DNA of 38,498 nucleotides, taken from a virus. The DNA lies in the IMG/VR virus record IMGVR_UViG_3300037843_000314, positions 1-38,498 of that record; one strand, written 5' to 3'. Both the position numbers and the translations under genes were made by a program. Of this stretch, positions 31,765 to 38,498 are shown piece after piece (the first letter of the stretch is position 1; every line of letters starts with the position of its first letter). The notes beneath the pieces were generated by a model. The model made no database searches. It saw nothing but the letters and a program-made list of their open reading frames with translations, and was not told the origin of the DNA.

Positions 31765-31791
31765 CCAATTTCAGGCAGTTGGCTGTATACT
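31762..31791 (+). promoter_or_regulatory. Second promoter of the rightward cassette (weak -35)
   Basis: TATACT (31786-31791) is preceded by TTGGCTG, matching the recurring GGCTGTATACT block. An 18-base spacer leads back to TAGCCA, which matches the -35 consensus poorly. It would give extra transcription of the genes from 31871 on. Confidence 0.5.
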
Positions 31792-31817
31792 CAGTATGAC
31801 TACTCAATAGCTGGATA

Positions 31818-31845
31818 GGGGTACCGCAGCATAGCTCGGTACCCC
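31818..31845 (+). promoter_or_regulatory. Leader hairpin of the 51-residue gene
   Basis: GGGGTACCG (31818-31826) and CGGTACCCC (31837-31845) form a perfect 9-bp stem around a 10-base loop, between the second promoter and the AGGAG ribosome binding site. There is no T-run, so it is more likely an mRNA stabiliser or protein-binding site than a terminator. Confidence 0.5.
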
Positions 31846-31870
31846 GCCAGCGACTTTAGGAGAAAAGACA

Positions 31871-32026
31871 ATGTGCGAGATTGGAAAGCCACTTGAGATT
31901 CTTGACGTTCAACCGCTGAACCTTCCCGCGCCCCTGCGCCGGGAACAGGAGCAGCCGGAAGAGCAGCCCGTGACCATTGAAGTTGAAGTCCCGGTCGCGG
32001 ATGCCGTCCTCGTAGAACGCAGCTAG
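31871..32026 (+). CDS. Small acidic 51-residue protein
   Basis: The ATG at 31871 follows TTAGGAGAAAAGACA, a strong binding site. The product starts MCEIGKPLEILDVQPLNLP and continues with a Pro/Glu-rich middle (REQEQPEEQPV) and a Val-rich end. Its TAG overlaps the GTG of the next gene (TAGTG), indicating coupling. It is probably a small phage regulatory or anti-host protein; no family assigned. Confidence 0.7.
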   Translation: MCEIGKPLEILDVQPLNLPAPLRREQEQPEEQPVTIEVEVPVADAVLVERS

Positions 32027-32895
32027 TGGCGAGACGAGCCATTCGCGGTGGGCACGAGTCTCTTCCCCACGCCAAATACGGCGTGGACTTGAGCAAGGTG
32101 CCCGACACGTACGTTGAGCCGTTCACGGCTTATCGTGCGTGGAATTGGGATGCCGATGGCGTCACGTCGCTGAACAATGCGCCGTGGACACCCAAGCAAG
32201 CGTTTGAAGCTACCTGCCCTCATACCTCTGATCTACGTTCTATGCAAGCCGCGTGCAGTTCGCCGGAATCGGAAGCGTTCTGGCAGAAGCAATCCCACCT
32301 TGTCCCCGAACCGACCTGCACGTGCGGCATGTACGCGGGAATCAACATGCAGCACCTTCTTGACATCGGCTACATCCAGCGCGGGATTCACGGCGAAGTC
32401 GCTCTTTGGGGACGCCTCTACCGCCATACCCTCGGCTGGCGTGCGCAGTTCGCGTATCCAAAATTCTTTGTCGTTCCGGCGAATATGGTTCCGCTCAATA
32501 TGAACGAAGCGAAAGGTCGCTTGGATTCGCTGTGCGACTTCGGCGTTGACATTTATCTCCAGCCGGACACGGAAGTCACACTCAAGAGTGAGAAGATTCC
32601 GCTGTGGATGCCCGACTACGGCTACACCACGCAGGGCTTGGAGTGGCTGGTTGAGAAGCGCAAGAAGTGGTACGAAGGGCGCACTCTTCTACACACCCTT
32701 GCCGTGGGCGACCGTGTCGCGGTGTTCGGCACGACCAACGGTATCGGCATCGTGAAAGACATCGTCGGCAACGAAATGTTTTACACTATGTTCAATCCGA
32801 ATCTGATCTACCGCAAGCCAGTCAAAGACGTGAAGTGGAACGATGCAAACTGGCGCTGGGAGACAACCGGAGTTGGTTCGGTGCGAGGAGTGTAA
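32026..32895 (+). CDS. Conserved phage hypothetical protein (289 residues)
   Basis: The GTG at 32026 overlaps the previous stop. The sequence has AYRAWNWDADGVTSLNNAPW, then HLVPEPTCTCGMYAGINMQH and VALWGRLYRHTLGWRAQFAY. This combination (W-rich N-terminus, CxCG, then WG...H..GWRA.FAYP) I associate with a family common in phages and related elements. The C-terminal half has a small beta-domain around VGDRVAVFGTTNGIGIVKDI. The CxC may bind metal. The function is unknown. Confidence 0.7.
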   Translation: MARRAIRGGHESLPHAKYGVDLSKVPDTYVEPFTAYRAWNWDADGVTSLNNAPWTPKQAFEATCPHTSDLRSMQAACSSPESEAFWQKQSHLVPEPTCTCGMYAGINMQHLLDIGYIQRGIHGEVALWGRLYRHTLGWRAQFAYPKFFVVPANMVPLNMNEAKGRLDSLCDFGVDIYLQPDTEVTLKSEKIPLWMPDYGYTTQGLEWLVEKRKKWYEGRTLLHTLAVGDRVAVFGTTNGIGIVKDIVGNEMFYTMFNPNLIYRKPVKDVKWNDANWRWETTGVGSVRGV

Positions 32896-32897
32896 CG

Positions 32898-33104
32898 ATG
32901 AATAGCAGAGAATCAGCATCCCTTGACCGCTACATTACCGGGAACTACGGAGAAGATCAGTTTCAAGGCGAAGCGGAGTTTGAAGCCGAATTAGACCGAC
33001 TCTTGAATCTCCGAGACACGGCAATCAAGTCGAATGTTGGAGTTGAACAGGCTGAGGCGCTTCTCACCAAGCATTGCCCGGAGTGGCGCGAATATGTTGA
33101 ATGA
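32898..33104 (+). CDS. Small 68-residue helical protein
   Basis: GAGGAG precedes the ATG at 32898 at good spacing. The product is Glu/Leu-rich and helical (DRYITGNYGEDQFQGEAEFE, then VEQAEALLTKHCPEWREYVE). It overlaps the next gene by 11 bases. No family is recognised; likely an early accessory protein. Confidence 0.65.
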   Translation: MNSRESASLDRYITGNYGEDQFQGEAEFEAELDRLLNLRDTAIKSNVGVEQAEALLTKHCPEWREYVE

Positions 33105-33420
33105 CGAGACGCAAAAACTCGTAGACTCCGTGATGGAGAACCTCAAGGCTTTGCTTCAAGAGATGTCCACAACGGCTCTGGCGCTGGAGAAGCAGTGGAG
33201 AGACGAGTCTATAGCATTACGGGACAGCTACAGCGGCTTCCGGCAGTTTGAACCGACCGAGGAAGAAGAACGGGCGCAGGGACGTCGGCAACGCGCTTGC
33301 GACGAAATTTACGATAGAGCGAAGACCATCCGCGAGTGTATGGACGTTGTGGCTCGCCGGGTGAACAACATCATCGGAGAAAACATCGTGATTCAGTTCT
33401 CCAAGTGGAATATGCGATGA
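33094..33420 (+). CDS. Small coiled-coil protein (108 residues)
   Basis: From the ATG at 33094 the product is almost entirely helical and charged (ETQKLVDSVMENLKALLQEM, then ALEKQWRDESIALRDSY), consistent with a coiled-coil dimer. It overlaps both neighbours by short reading-frame overlaps (11 bases upstream, ATGA downstream). The function is unknown. Confidence 0.65.
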   Translation: MLNDETQKLVDSVMENLKALLQEMSTTALALEKQWRDESIALRDSYSGFRQFEPTEEEERAQGRRQRACDEIYDRAKTIRECMDVVARRVNNIIGENIVIQFSKWNMR

Positions 33421-33593
33421 ATTGCAAATGGTGCAAAGGCGGGTACTACCCGGCTGTCAACGTGAACGGCGTTGTTATTCATCGCACGCCACCGACCGTG
33501 GTCGTCGCACGCATCGTAGATGAGAAGATCGTGCCCATTGAGTCCATCTACCGGGACGGTATTGAAATATGTCTGGACGCACAGGCAAAATGA
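33417..33593 (+). CDS. Small 58-residue protein
   Basis: The ATG at 33417 overlaps the previous TGA. The product opens MNCKWCKGGYYPAVNVNGVV, a possible half zinc-knuckle, followed by beta-strands (PTVVVARIVDEKIVPIESIY). It overlaps the following gene by 25 bases. The function is unknown. Confidence 0.6.
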   Translation: MNCKWCKGGYYPAVNVNGVVIHRTPPTVVVARIVDEKIVPIESIYRDGIEICLDAQAK

Positions 33594-33760
33594 CGGCAGA
33601 GGCGCTCGCGGCTCGGGGGCCGAGGATGGCTCTCGCCCGGCTCAGAGACGGGAAGCTTCAGATTTTTGACAACGAACTCCGTGTGCCAGCCGAAGCCAGC
33701 ATTATTGCCCGCTCATACACTTGGAGCTATCTCAAAAAACTGGCGAAGTTCAACGCTTAG
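33569..33760 (+). CDS. Small basic 63-residue protein, last of the cassette
   Basis: The ATG at 33569 lies within the end of the previous gene. The product is basic (MSGRTGKMTAEALAARGPRM, then LARLRDGKLQIFDNELRVPA) and ends LKKLAKFNA. Its stop overlaps the end of the convergent lipoprotein gene by 11 bases, marking the cassette boundary. The function is unknown. Confidence 0.6.
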   Translation: MSGRTGKMTAEALAARGPRMALARLRDGKLQIFDNELRVPAEASIIARSYTWSYLKKLAKFNA

Positions 33761-34259
33761 AACACGTAACTGACCAATCAAAGCCGTCCCTCAGCTTGAT
33801 GATCTGCTTGGTTTTCCATCGGTATACGAACAACCCTTGCTCATTGAAAGTGTAGATGTCAATCAAATGCTCGTCCGCGACCTTAGTGTCCCCGAGGTTA
33901 GGGTCGCCGAAGATGTTGTTGTCCGGCGTTGACGGAGCGCCACCGGAGCCTCGCGGGTGAACATGAAACTCCGCCACCGTGAGGGGCGAAAGTACTGTGG
34001 TAAGACTCCCGCGTTCGTTCGTGAATTCGTGGGGGACGATCACTCCGCCGCGCTTGTCCGCGTCTATGCGGAAACCTGCTTCGGCTCCGCTTTCGCCGTT
34101 GCCGGTTTCTGCCCAAGCTTCCTGCATCGCTGAGACCACATCTGGGCGGCACGTCCACTGGTCATGGCTGGAAATCGTCGGTGGGGCAGGTGCATGCACT
34201 TGCGTGCGGCACGACAGAAGCAAGAACGGAACGATCAGGATGTAAGCCAGTTTTCTCAT
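33750..34259 (-). CDS. JAB/MPN-like lipoprotein
   Basis: From the ATG at 34259 the product has 169 residues: MRKLAYILIVPFLLLSC is a lipoprotein signal peptide with lipobox LLSC. The C-terminal domain contains TVAEFHVHPRGSGGAPSTPD, a metal-ligand pattern HxHP..S..D like JAB/MPN metallopeptidases. The HxH-to-Ser spacing is one residue longer than in the canonical JAMM motif. It may be an envelope-anchored hydrolase acting in the periplasm, or a non-catalytic relative. The longer open frame starts inside the terminator upstream and is rejected. Translation signals are weak, and the gene lies just past the tail tube terminator, so expression may depend on read-through. Confidence 0.6.
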   Translation of the reverse strand: MRKLAYILIVPFLLLSCRTQVHAPAPPTISSHDQWTCRPDVVSAMQEAWAETGNGESGAEAGFRIDADKRGGVIVPHEFTNERGSLTTVLSPLTVAEFHVHPRGSGGAPSTPDNNIFGDPNLGDTKVADEHLIDIYTFNEQGLFVYRWKTKQIIKLRDGFDWSVTCSKR

Positions 34260-34271
34260 AGCCCAAAAAGG

Positions 34272-34308
34272 AAAAGCCCCGGCAGCAGCGAACACTGTCG
34301 GGGCTTTT
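34272..34308 (-). terminator. Terminator after the tail tube gene
   Basis: AAAAGCCCCGGC (34272-34283) pairs with GTCGGGGCTTTT (34297-34308), one G-T pair included, with a 13-base loop and a T-run on the leftward strand. It lies 25 bases after the tail tube stop. Confidence 0.88.
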
Positions 34309-34332
34309 CAACTTGAAATTTCAGTCCGACGA

Positions 34333-35013
34333 TTACGAGCCGGAGTAGAGGAGCGACTGTCCGGTCGCGTCACTACGGCTCAGACCTGCGTCGAGGAACT
34401 CGCCGTAAACCGAGCCAGAGACGTCGAAAATGTCGGTGACAGTGATAGTGCAATCTTCCGCGACGGCGGCGGTGTCCACGGTGTATCCCGTGTTGTACGA
34501 CTCCATCCAGCACCCTTCGTAGACCGTTGCCACGCAGAACACGCCGGGGTTGCCTGTGTTGTTCAGGCCGCCCTCTTTAGGCACGTCCGCGACTGTCGCC
34601 TCCCCAACGCTGCCGGAGTTGAACGATGCCAATTCCGAGAACACAACCTCGGTCTTAATGTCGAACGGCCAGCGGTGATGCTTCAAGGAACGCACCGCGC
34701 CGCTGGTTCCAGCCTTGTAGCCGAGAACCTGCATGAGGTTCGCGAGGTAGAGACAGGTGCGGGTGATGCTGATGCTCAGCGGGGTGGTGACGCCGGGCAC
34801 AAGCTCCGCGACCTGGTCGCCGTAGCCGAGACCGCGCACCGGGTCGATGGTCTTGGATTCCGTGTATGTGAAGCTGGAGGTCACGCCCAGCTTGACGAAG
34901 GCTCCGACGTCCACGAGGTCCGTGAAAATCTTGAACCTTGTGGACAGAACGGTCTCCGTGTTCGGGGTCGTGCCTTGCCTATAGATATAGGCTCCCTGCG
35001 TTGCCTGTGCCAT
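34333..35013 (-). CDS. Tail tube protein (contractile-tail type)
   Basis: The product has 226 residues. It is beta-rich with TRFKIFTDLVDVGAFVKLGV, a long middle with TTPLSISITRTCLYLANLMQ, and NTGYTVDTAAVAEDCTITVT, ending DATGQSLLYSGS. Size, Thr/Val/Gly composition and position a few genes downstream of the sheath fit a tail tube protein, which forms the inner tube through which DNA passes. It has its own terminator, as expected for a very abundant product. The family call is by pattern, without a unique motif. Confidence 0.6.
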   Translation of the reverse strand: MAQATQGAYIYRQGTTPNTETVLSTRFKIFTDLVDVGAFVKLGVTSSFTYTESKTIDPVRGLGYGDQVAELVPGVTTPLSISITRTCLYLANLMQVLGYKAGTSGAVRSLKHHRWPFDIKTEVVFSELASFNSGSVGEATVADVPKEGGLNNTGNPGVFCVATVYEGCWMESYNTGYTVDTAAVAEDCTITVTDIFDVSGSVYGEFLDAGLSRSDATGQSLLYSGS

Positions 35014-35114
35014 AGTGTTTCCTCAATTAGGGAACCCCAAAGTCGGGATACCCAAAATCACGCCGTTTCGATAAATGTTCCGGGGGCGGCTACCATTTCC
35101 ATTTGCTCCCTAGC

Positions 35115-35138
35115 CCGTAACCATAACGATCCTAAGGT
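35115..35138. other. Sequence closely matching the 23S rRNA I-CeuI homing site
   Basis: In the gap between the tail tube gene and the 615-residue gene, GTAACCATAACGATCCTAAG and the following GT match the universally conserved 23S rRNA segment GTAACTATAACGGTCCTAAG and GT at 20 of 22 positions. CC before it matches too (22 of 24). This rRNA segment is the target of I-CeuI. No rRNA gene lies here. A CGGCAT/ATGCCG hairpin (35152-35167) lies beside it. Nothing else is visible in 35014-35179. Confidence 0.7.
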
Positions 35139-35179
35139 CAGCCACGAAGCCCGGCATTTTGATGCCGTCCCCGAACCCG

Positions 35180-37027
35180 TTACTCGGCGGCGGCCAGCGC
35201 GAGACCGTCGAACGAGGACTTCTTGCCCTTGTTCTTCTCCTTGATCTCGGCAGCAGCAGCCTCGGATTCCTCCTGCTGGTGCTGCTTGTTGAGCGTCTTC
35301 GTCGCCTCGTCGAACATGTCCGCTGCGCGGAAGATGGCTTCCACCGCCTCGCGCACCGCTCGCGTGTCGTTGACCTGCGTCAGCGACTTCGCGTCCAAAT
35401 ACATTTTCTTCAAATCGTTTCCGAGAGATTCGGCTTCCTTCACGGCCTTGCTTGTGGTCATCTCGGCTGCCTGCTTGTTCAGGCGGATCGGGGGAACAGT
35501 CTCGGGACGATCCAGCCGTGCGCCGGATTCGTCTATCGCCGCGTGCGCCTCGTCAACCTCAGGGGTACGACCGCCGTCCTCGACGACCTTGCCCTTCTCA
35601 CCGATGTCAAACGACCAGCCGCCGCCGGCCGCGCCGCTCGCTATCTTCTCGATCTCTGCGGCGATCACCTTGAGGGCGGATTCCTTCTTGTTGTGGATGG
35701 ACCAAGCCGTGGCGTATGCCTTGTCAGGCTCGCCGGGGTACTGTTTCTTCAGCTTGTGCATCAACTCCTCGCTGATGCCGGGGGGCGTGACGGCTTCCTT
35801 CTGCACAGAAGCCGCTAACGACATTTCCTCTCCCGTCTCCTCGGGGAACGCCACCGAATGATGGCCGGACTCCTGTTCATCCATCGTGGGCAAAGCCCCG
35901 CTCGGGCGGATGCCCTCTTCCGTGAGCTTGTAGTCCTGTATGCGGTAGTCGGCCGTCTTCTCATCTTCGAGGGAGGCGATGCTCAGGCCGCCGAGGTCGA
36001 TCTTGGCTTTCTCAGGTTCGGGGTTGGCGCTGATCTGCTCGGGTGCCGCGTTGCCGCCACCCTGTCCGATCTGTGTTGAAGCGCCGGAACCGTTGCCGAT
36101 AGTGCCGTCGTTGCCCATGGCGTGATCACCGAGGTCCGCCTTCTTGGCGGATGCCGCGACCGGAGCCGGGACTGACGCAGGCTCGGCGAGAGCCGGGGCT
36201 GTGGACTGGGCGGGAGCCGCTGGGGCTACTGCACCTTCAGGTTGTTCGGGTGGGAGGACCGGGCGAGACTTCAAGATTTCGGTCAACTGCACGACCGCGT
36301 CCTGCTTGCCCTTGTTCTGCGCGAAGTCCTCTTCCTTCGGGAGGTCTCCGATGACCTTGATGAGGGTCTCGGTCGGGATGTAGTCGATTGGGTTCGTGCC
36401 GCCCGCGAGGGGTGGGGCTGACTCTATCGCTGCGGGGGCTGGCTCTACCGCTGCCGGGGCTGTTGCCATCGGCTCTTCGGGCACCGCTTCCTTCTTTTTC
36501 TTTGCAATGCGCGGGACTTCGAGCTTCTCCGGGGCCTTGGCTTCGCCCTTCTCGTCGCGGTCGGTGGTGAACGCCGCGCCGCCGTCTGCCTGCTTCTTTC
36601 TGGCGCTCGAAAACTGGCTATGCCCCCTCAAGACTTCCTGCGACTCGCCGCTGTAGGCGTCGCTTTGCGCCATATCCACGGGTTCCGCGACCGGGTGCGG
36701 CCCGTGCCGCTTGCTGTGCATTTTCAGGATCATGTCTACCTCGTTCTTCAGTTTCGTTGCTTCCTCTGGCATCACGGCGTCGTCCATGTAGTCCGAGATG
36801 CTTGATGCGCCGTCCTGCTGCATCTGTTGAGGGTCCGCGTTCAGAACCCGCGACATGTGTTCCACAGCGCCCTCGATCTGCTCGATGCTGGGGTCGTTAG
36901 GATTCGACTCCATCAACTCCTCAACAAGCATGTTGGCGCGGGTGATGGCTTCCTGAAGCGTCCGCTTAGACACCAAAACCGTTGACTTTTTCTTGCTGCG
37001 CCCAGTGATAAGCCTCGACTTTGCCAT
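35180..37027 (-). CDS. 615-residue Ala/Glu/Pro-rich structural protein
   Basis: The N-terminus is basic (MAKSRLITGRSKKKSTVLVS) and followed by helices to about residue 110. The middle is low-complexity and Pro/Ala-rich. FTTDRDEKGEAKAPEKLEVP and then RIAKKK near residue 155 is the repeat shared with the 332-residue protein at 7903-8901. DEKTADYRIQDY is a K-T-A motif. HKLKKQYPGEPDKAYATAWS, then IHNKK (about residues 430-455), is a short helical motif I have seen in other phage structural proteins. The C-terminal 100 residues are coiled coil. It is probably a head-to-tail region or internal virion protein. The exact role is unknown. Confidence 0.6.
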   Translation of the reverse strand: MAKSRLITGRSKKKSTVLVSKRTLQEAITRANMLVEELMESNPNDPSIEQIEGAVEHMSRVLNADPQQMQQDGASSISDYMDDAVMPEEATKLKNEVDMILKMHSKRHGPHPVAEPVDMAQSDAYSGESQEVLRGHSQFSSARKKQADGGAAFTTDRDEKGEAKAPEKLEVPRIAKKKKEAVPEEPMATAPAAVEPAPAAIESAPPLAGGTNPIDYIPTETLIKVIGDLPKEEDFAQNKGKQDAVVQLTEILKSRPVLPPEQPEGAVAPAAPAQSTAPALAEPASVPAPVAASAKKADLGDHAMGNDGTIGNGSGASTQIGQGGGNAAPEQISANPEPEKAKIDLGGLSIASLEDEKTADYRIQDYKLTEEGIRPSGALPTMDEQESGHHSVAFPEETGEEMSLAASVQKEAVTPPGISEELMHKLKKQYPGEPDKAYATAWSIHNKKESALKVIAAEIEKIASGAAGGGWSFDIGEKGKVVEDGGRTPEVDEAHAAIDESGARLDRPETVPPIRLNKQAAEMTTSKAVKEAESLGNDLKKMYLDAKSLTQVNDTRAVREAVEAIFRAADMFDEATKTLNKQHQQEESEAAAAEIKEKNKGKKSSFDGLALAAAE

Positions 37028-37038
37028 CTACCCCTCTT

Positions 37039-37485
37039 TTAGATCGTCGTCGCCGGGATCGTGGGCACAAGCATCATCGAGCGAAGCTGCATCATCGCCT
37101 GCGCGATGCGTCCTGTCCCCGGCATCATCAAAACATTCGCCCAAGCAGTAGCCGCCTCGCTCGGGTTCGTGGTGATGCAGTCGAGCGGCCCCTGGATCGG
37201 CGCGGGCTGGTTCGGGTTCACATTCGAAGGCAGAGCCTCCATGAACCGCGTCGTGTAGCTCGACATCTGCGTCGTTATGCCGACGTACTGCTCAGTCAGC
37301 GGAAACTGAAACGTGAACGACGGGTTGTTCGGGTCGGCGAAGTTGCCCGCGATGTTCACCACCGGGTCGCCGAAAGCTGCGATCTTCGCCTTGTCGCTCG
37401 CATCAGTGGGATCGCCGACAAACAACGCCTGGAGCGTCACGCTTATGATCCCGTTCGACTGGCTGACTATCGCGTTGATCCTCAT
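37039..37485 (-). CDS. Structural protein downstream of the sheath (148 residues)
   Basis: GGAGAGTTAGGG precedes the ATG at 37485. The product begins MRINAIVSQSNGIISVTLQA, has SFTFQFPLTEQYVGITTQM in the middle, and ends in a Met/Ala/Arg-rich helix. It lies 38 bases after the sheath stop and 11 bases before the next gene, within the tail module. It is likely a small tail component. No family was recognised. Confidence 0.55.
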   Translation of the reverse strand: MRINAIVSQSNGIISVTLQALFVGDPTDASDKAKIAAFGDPVVNIAGNFADPNNPSFTFQFPLTEQYVGITTQMSSYTTRFMEALPSNVNPNQPAPIQGPLDCITTNPSEAATAWANVLMMPGTGRIAQAMMQLRSMMLVPTIPATTI

Positions 37486-37522
37486 TCCCTAACTCTCCAA
37501 GCTGGCGCTCATGCGCCGCCGA

Positions 37523-38498
37523 TTACAGGCTCGTCTGAACGGTAAACGTCACGCTCAAATACAGGAGCGAGAAGATTGGCTTGTACGTCACCGTGACGTC
37601 CACCTCGGTCGGGTCGTTGGCGTTCTGCTTGACCACCAAGCTTTCGTACCCGGCGACGATCTGCAAGTCCACGAGGTTCTTCAGCAGGCTGTTGCTGACC
37701 ACGGTGATGTCCGTGACCAAGCTATCGACCAGCTTGCGGCCAATGAACTGTTGCAGGGTCAAGCGGAACTGCTGGGCGACGTAGTCCGCGATGGTCGTCG
37801 AGGTCGGCTCGCTTACGAGCGTGTTCTGCGGGTTCGTGGTCTTGTAGTGGCGGATCAACAGGGAGCCGTTGTTGTTGAGCACCCATGTCAAGCCATTCGC
37901 CGCCCCGAGGTCCATGGTTGGGTCGTCGTAGGTGATAAGCAAACGGCTGAAGCCGACCAAGTTCTGGAGGGTCAGCGTCGTCGCCACGTCGTTCGCCGGG
38001 TTGCAGTTCAGACCGGCCATGGCGGCTGCCATGAAAGGCCCGTCAACCAGGTACTCGATTGCTACTCCCGTCGTCGGGTTCGTGATCAGTACGCCCGCCG
38101 CAGCGTTGCCGATTGCGATCATGCGCTGGTTGAGCAGGCTCTCCGCGTTGGCGCTCGCCTGCGCGGGGGTGGTGAACTGGCTGTACCCCACGAAGCCGAT
38201 TGCCTCGCCCTTGTAGCGTGCGGTCGCTTGGGTCGTCAACTGGCGGCTCAAAGCCTGATGGACCGTCGGGTCGTTGCTCAGCGGTATCACCACGTCCGCC
38301 TTGCGGTTCAAGCCTGGAAGGTTCATTGTAAGCTGCTGGAGCGCCGCGATAAAGTCGCTGGAGGCGGCCACGTTGGTGCCGGGCTGCACAGGGACCTGGA
38401 TCGCGCCGAAAATCTGCACGCCGTTCTGCGCCATAAGCTGGATGCCCAGCGACAGGCGGTTAATCGTGTTCGGCTGACCGTATGCCGTGTAGGCTGCC
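37523..38498 (-). CDS. Tail sheath protein, C-terminal part (N-terminus beyond the window)
   Basis: The frame is open to the right edge: 21 further codons precede the ATG at 38434 (AAYTAYGQPNTINRLSLGIQ and then L), so the gene starts outside the window and 324 residues are seen. NGVQIFGAIQVPVQPGTNVA, a domain with KADVVIPLSNDPTVHQALSR, and TDITVVSNSLLKNLVDLQIV near the end fit the C-terminal half of contractile tail sheath proteins. The sheath contracts to drive the tube through the host envelope. The internal ATG at 38434 has no ribosome binding site and is not a real start. Confidence 0.7.
   Translation of the reverse strand, partial: AAYTAYGQPNTINRLSLGIQLMAQNGVQIFGAIQVPVQPGTNVAASSDFIAALQQLTMNLPGLNRKADVVIPLSNDPTVHQALSRQLTTQATARYKGEAIGFVGYSQFTTPAQASANAESLLNQRMIAIGNAAAGVLITNPTTGVAIEYLVDGPFMAAAMAGLNCNPANDVATTLTLQNLVGFSRLLITYDDPTMDLGAANGLTWVLNNNGSLLIRHYKTTNPQNTLVSEPTSTTIADYVAQQFRLTLQQFIGRKLVDSLVTDITVVSNSLLKNLVDLQIVAGYESLVVKQNANDPTEVDVTVTYKPIFSLLYLSVTFTVQTSL

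Noticed and set aside
1-38498. CRISPR array, integrase, attachment site, portal or large terminase
   Set aside because: No regularly spaced repeats, recombinase motifs or Walker/nuclease terminase motifs seen; these genes may lie outside the window.

Overview
The window is part of a large tailed phage with a contractile tail (myovirus-like). A tail sheath C-terminus, a tail tube-like protein, an HK97-type major capsid protein, a prohead protease and a scaffold-like protein lie in one leftward block. Base composition is GC-rich except around the homing-endonuclease genes. Two lipoprotein signal peptides and an LpxH-type phosphoesterase suggest a Gram-negative (diderm) host. The host cannot be named from the sequence. 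I saw no rRNA, tRNA, CRISPR array, integrase, portal or large terminase gene.

Layout. 1-2.8 kb: the start of a leftward structural gene, a structured intergenic segment, an Endo VII/HNH nuclease (with a possible antisense membrane peptide) and a rightward repeat-containing structural protein ending at a good terminator. 2.8-4.5 kb (+): a promoter, a GIY-YIG endonuclease, a sigma region 4-like DNA-binding protein and a small Cys/His protein. 4.4-6.5 kb (-): a tightly overlapped set of small genes, a lipoprotein and an LpxH-like enzyme. 6.6-7.4 kb (+): a D12-class adenine methyltransferase. 7.3-25.4 kb (-): the main morphogenesis block. It contains a structural protein apparently extended by +1 frameshifting, a 1549-residue zinc-ribbon protein, Ig-like surface proteins, a SWIM/HExxH protein, the capsid protein, a decoration-like protein, a scaffold-like protein and the protease. 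Four more nuclease genes interrupt it. 25.4-30.9 kb (-): an 1830-residue multidomain protein. 30.9-33.8 kb (+): a cassette of seven genes, most of them small and overlapping, with its own promoters. 33.7-38.5 kb (-): a JAB-like lipoprotein, the tail tube, a large Ala/Glu-rich protein, a small structural protein and the sheath C-terminus, which runs off the window.

How it fits together. Eight proteins of the putative head block (capsid protein, protease, scaffold and five large proteins) share a short K-T-A motif that I did not see in the tail proteins or enzymes. I propose it as the recognition site of the maturation protease. Six free-standing nuclease genes sit at gene borders, and four have an inverted repeat at the start codon. 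The strongest unusual signal is at 7901-7917: a gene ends in GGG AAT CTT TAA G, very close to the RF2 (prfB) +1 frameshift site. The +1 frame then stays open for 189 codons of protein-like sequence and has no ATG, GTG or TTG in its first 60 codons.
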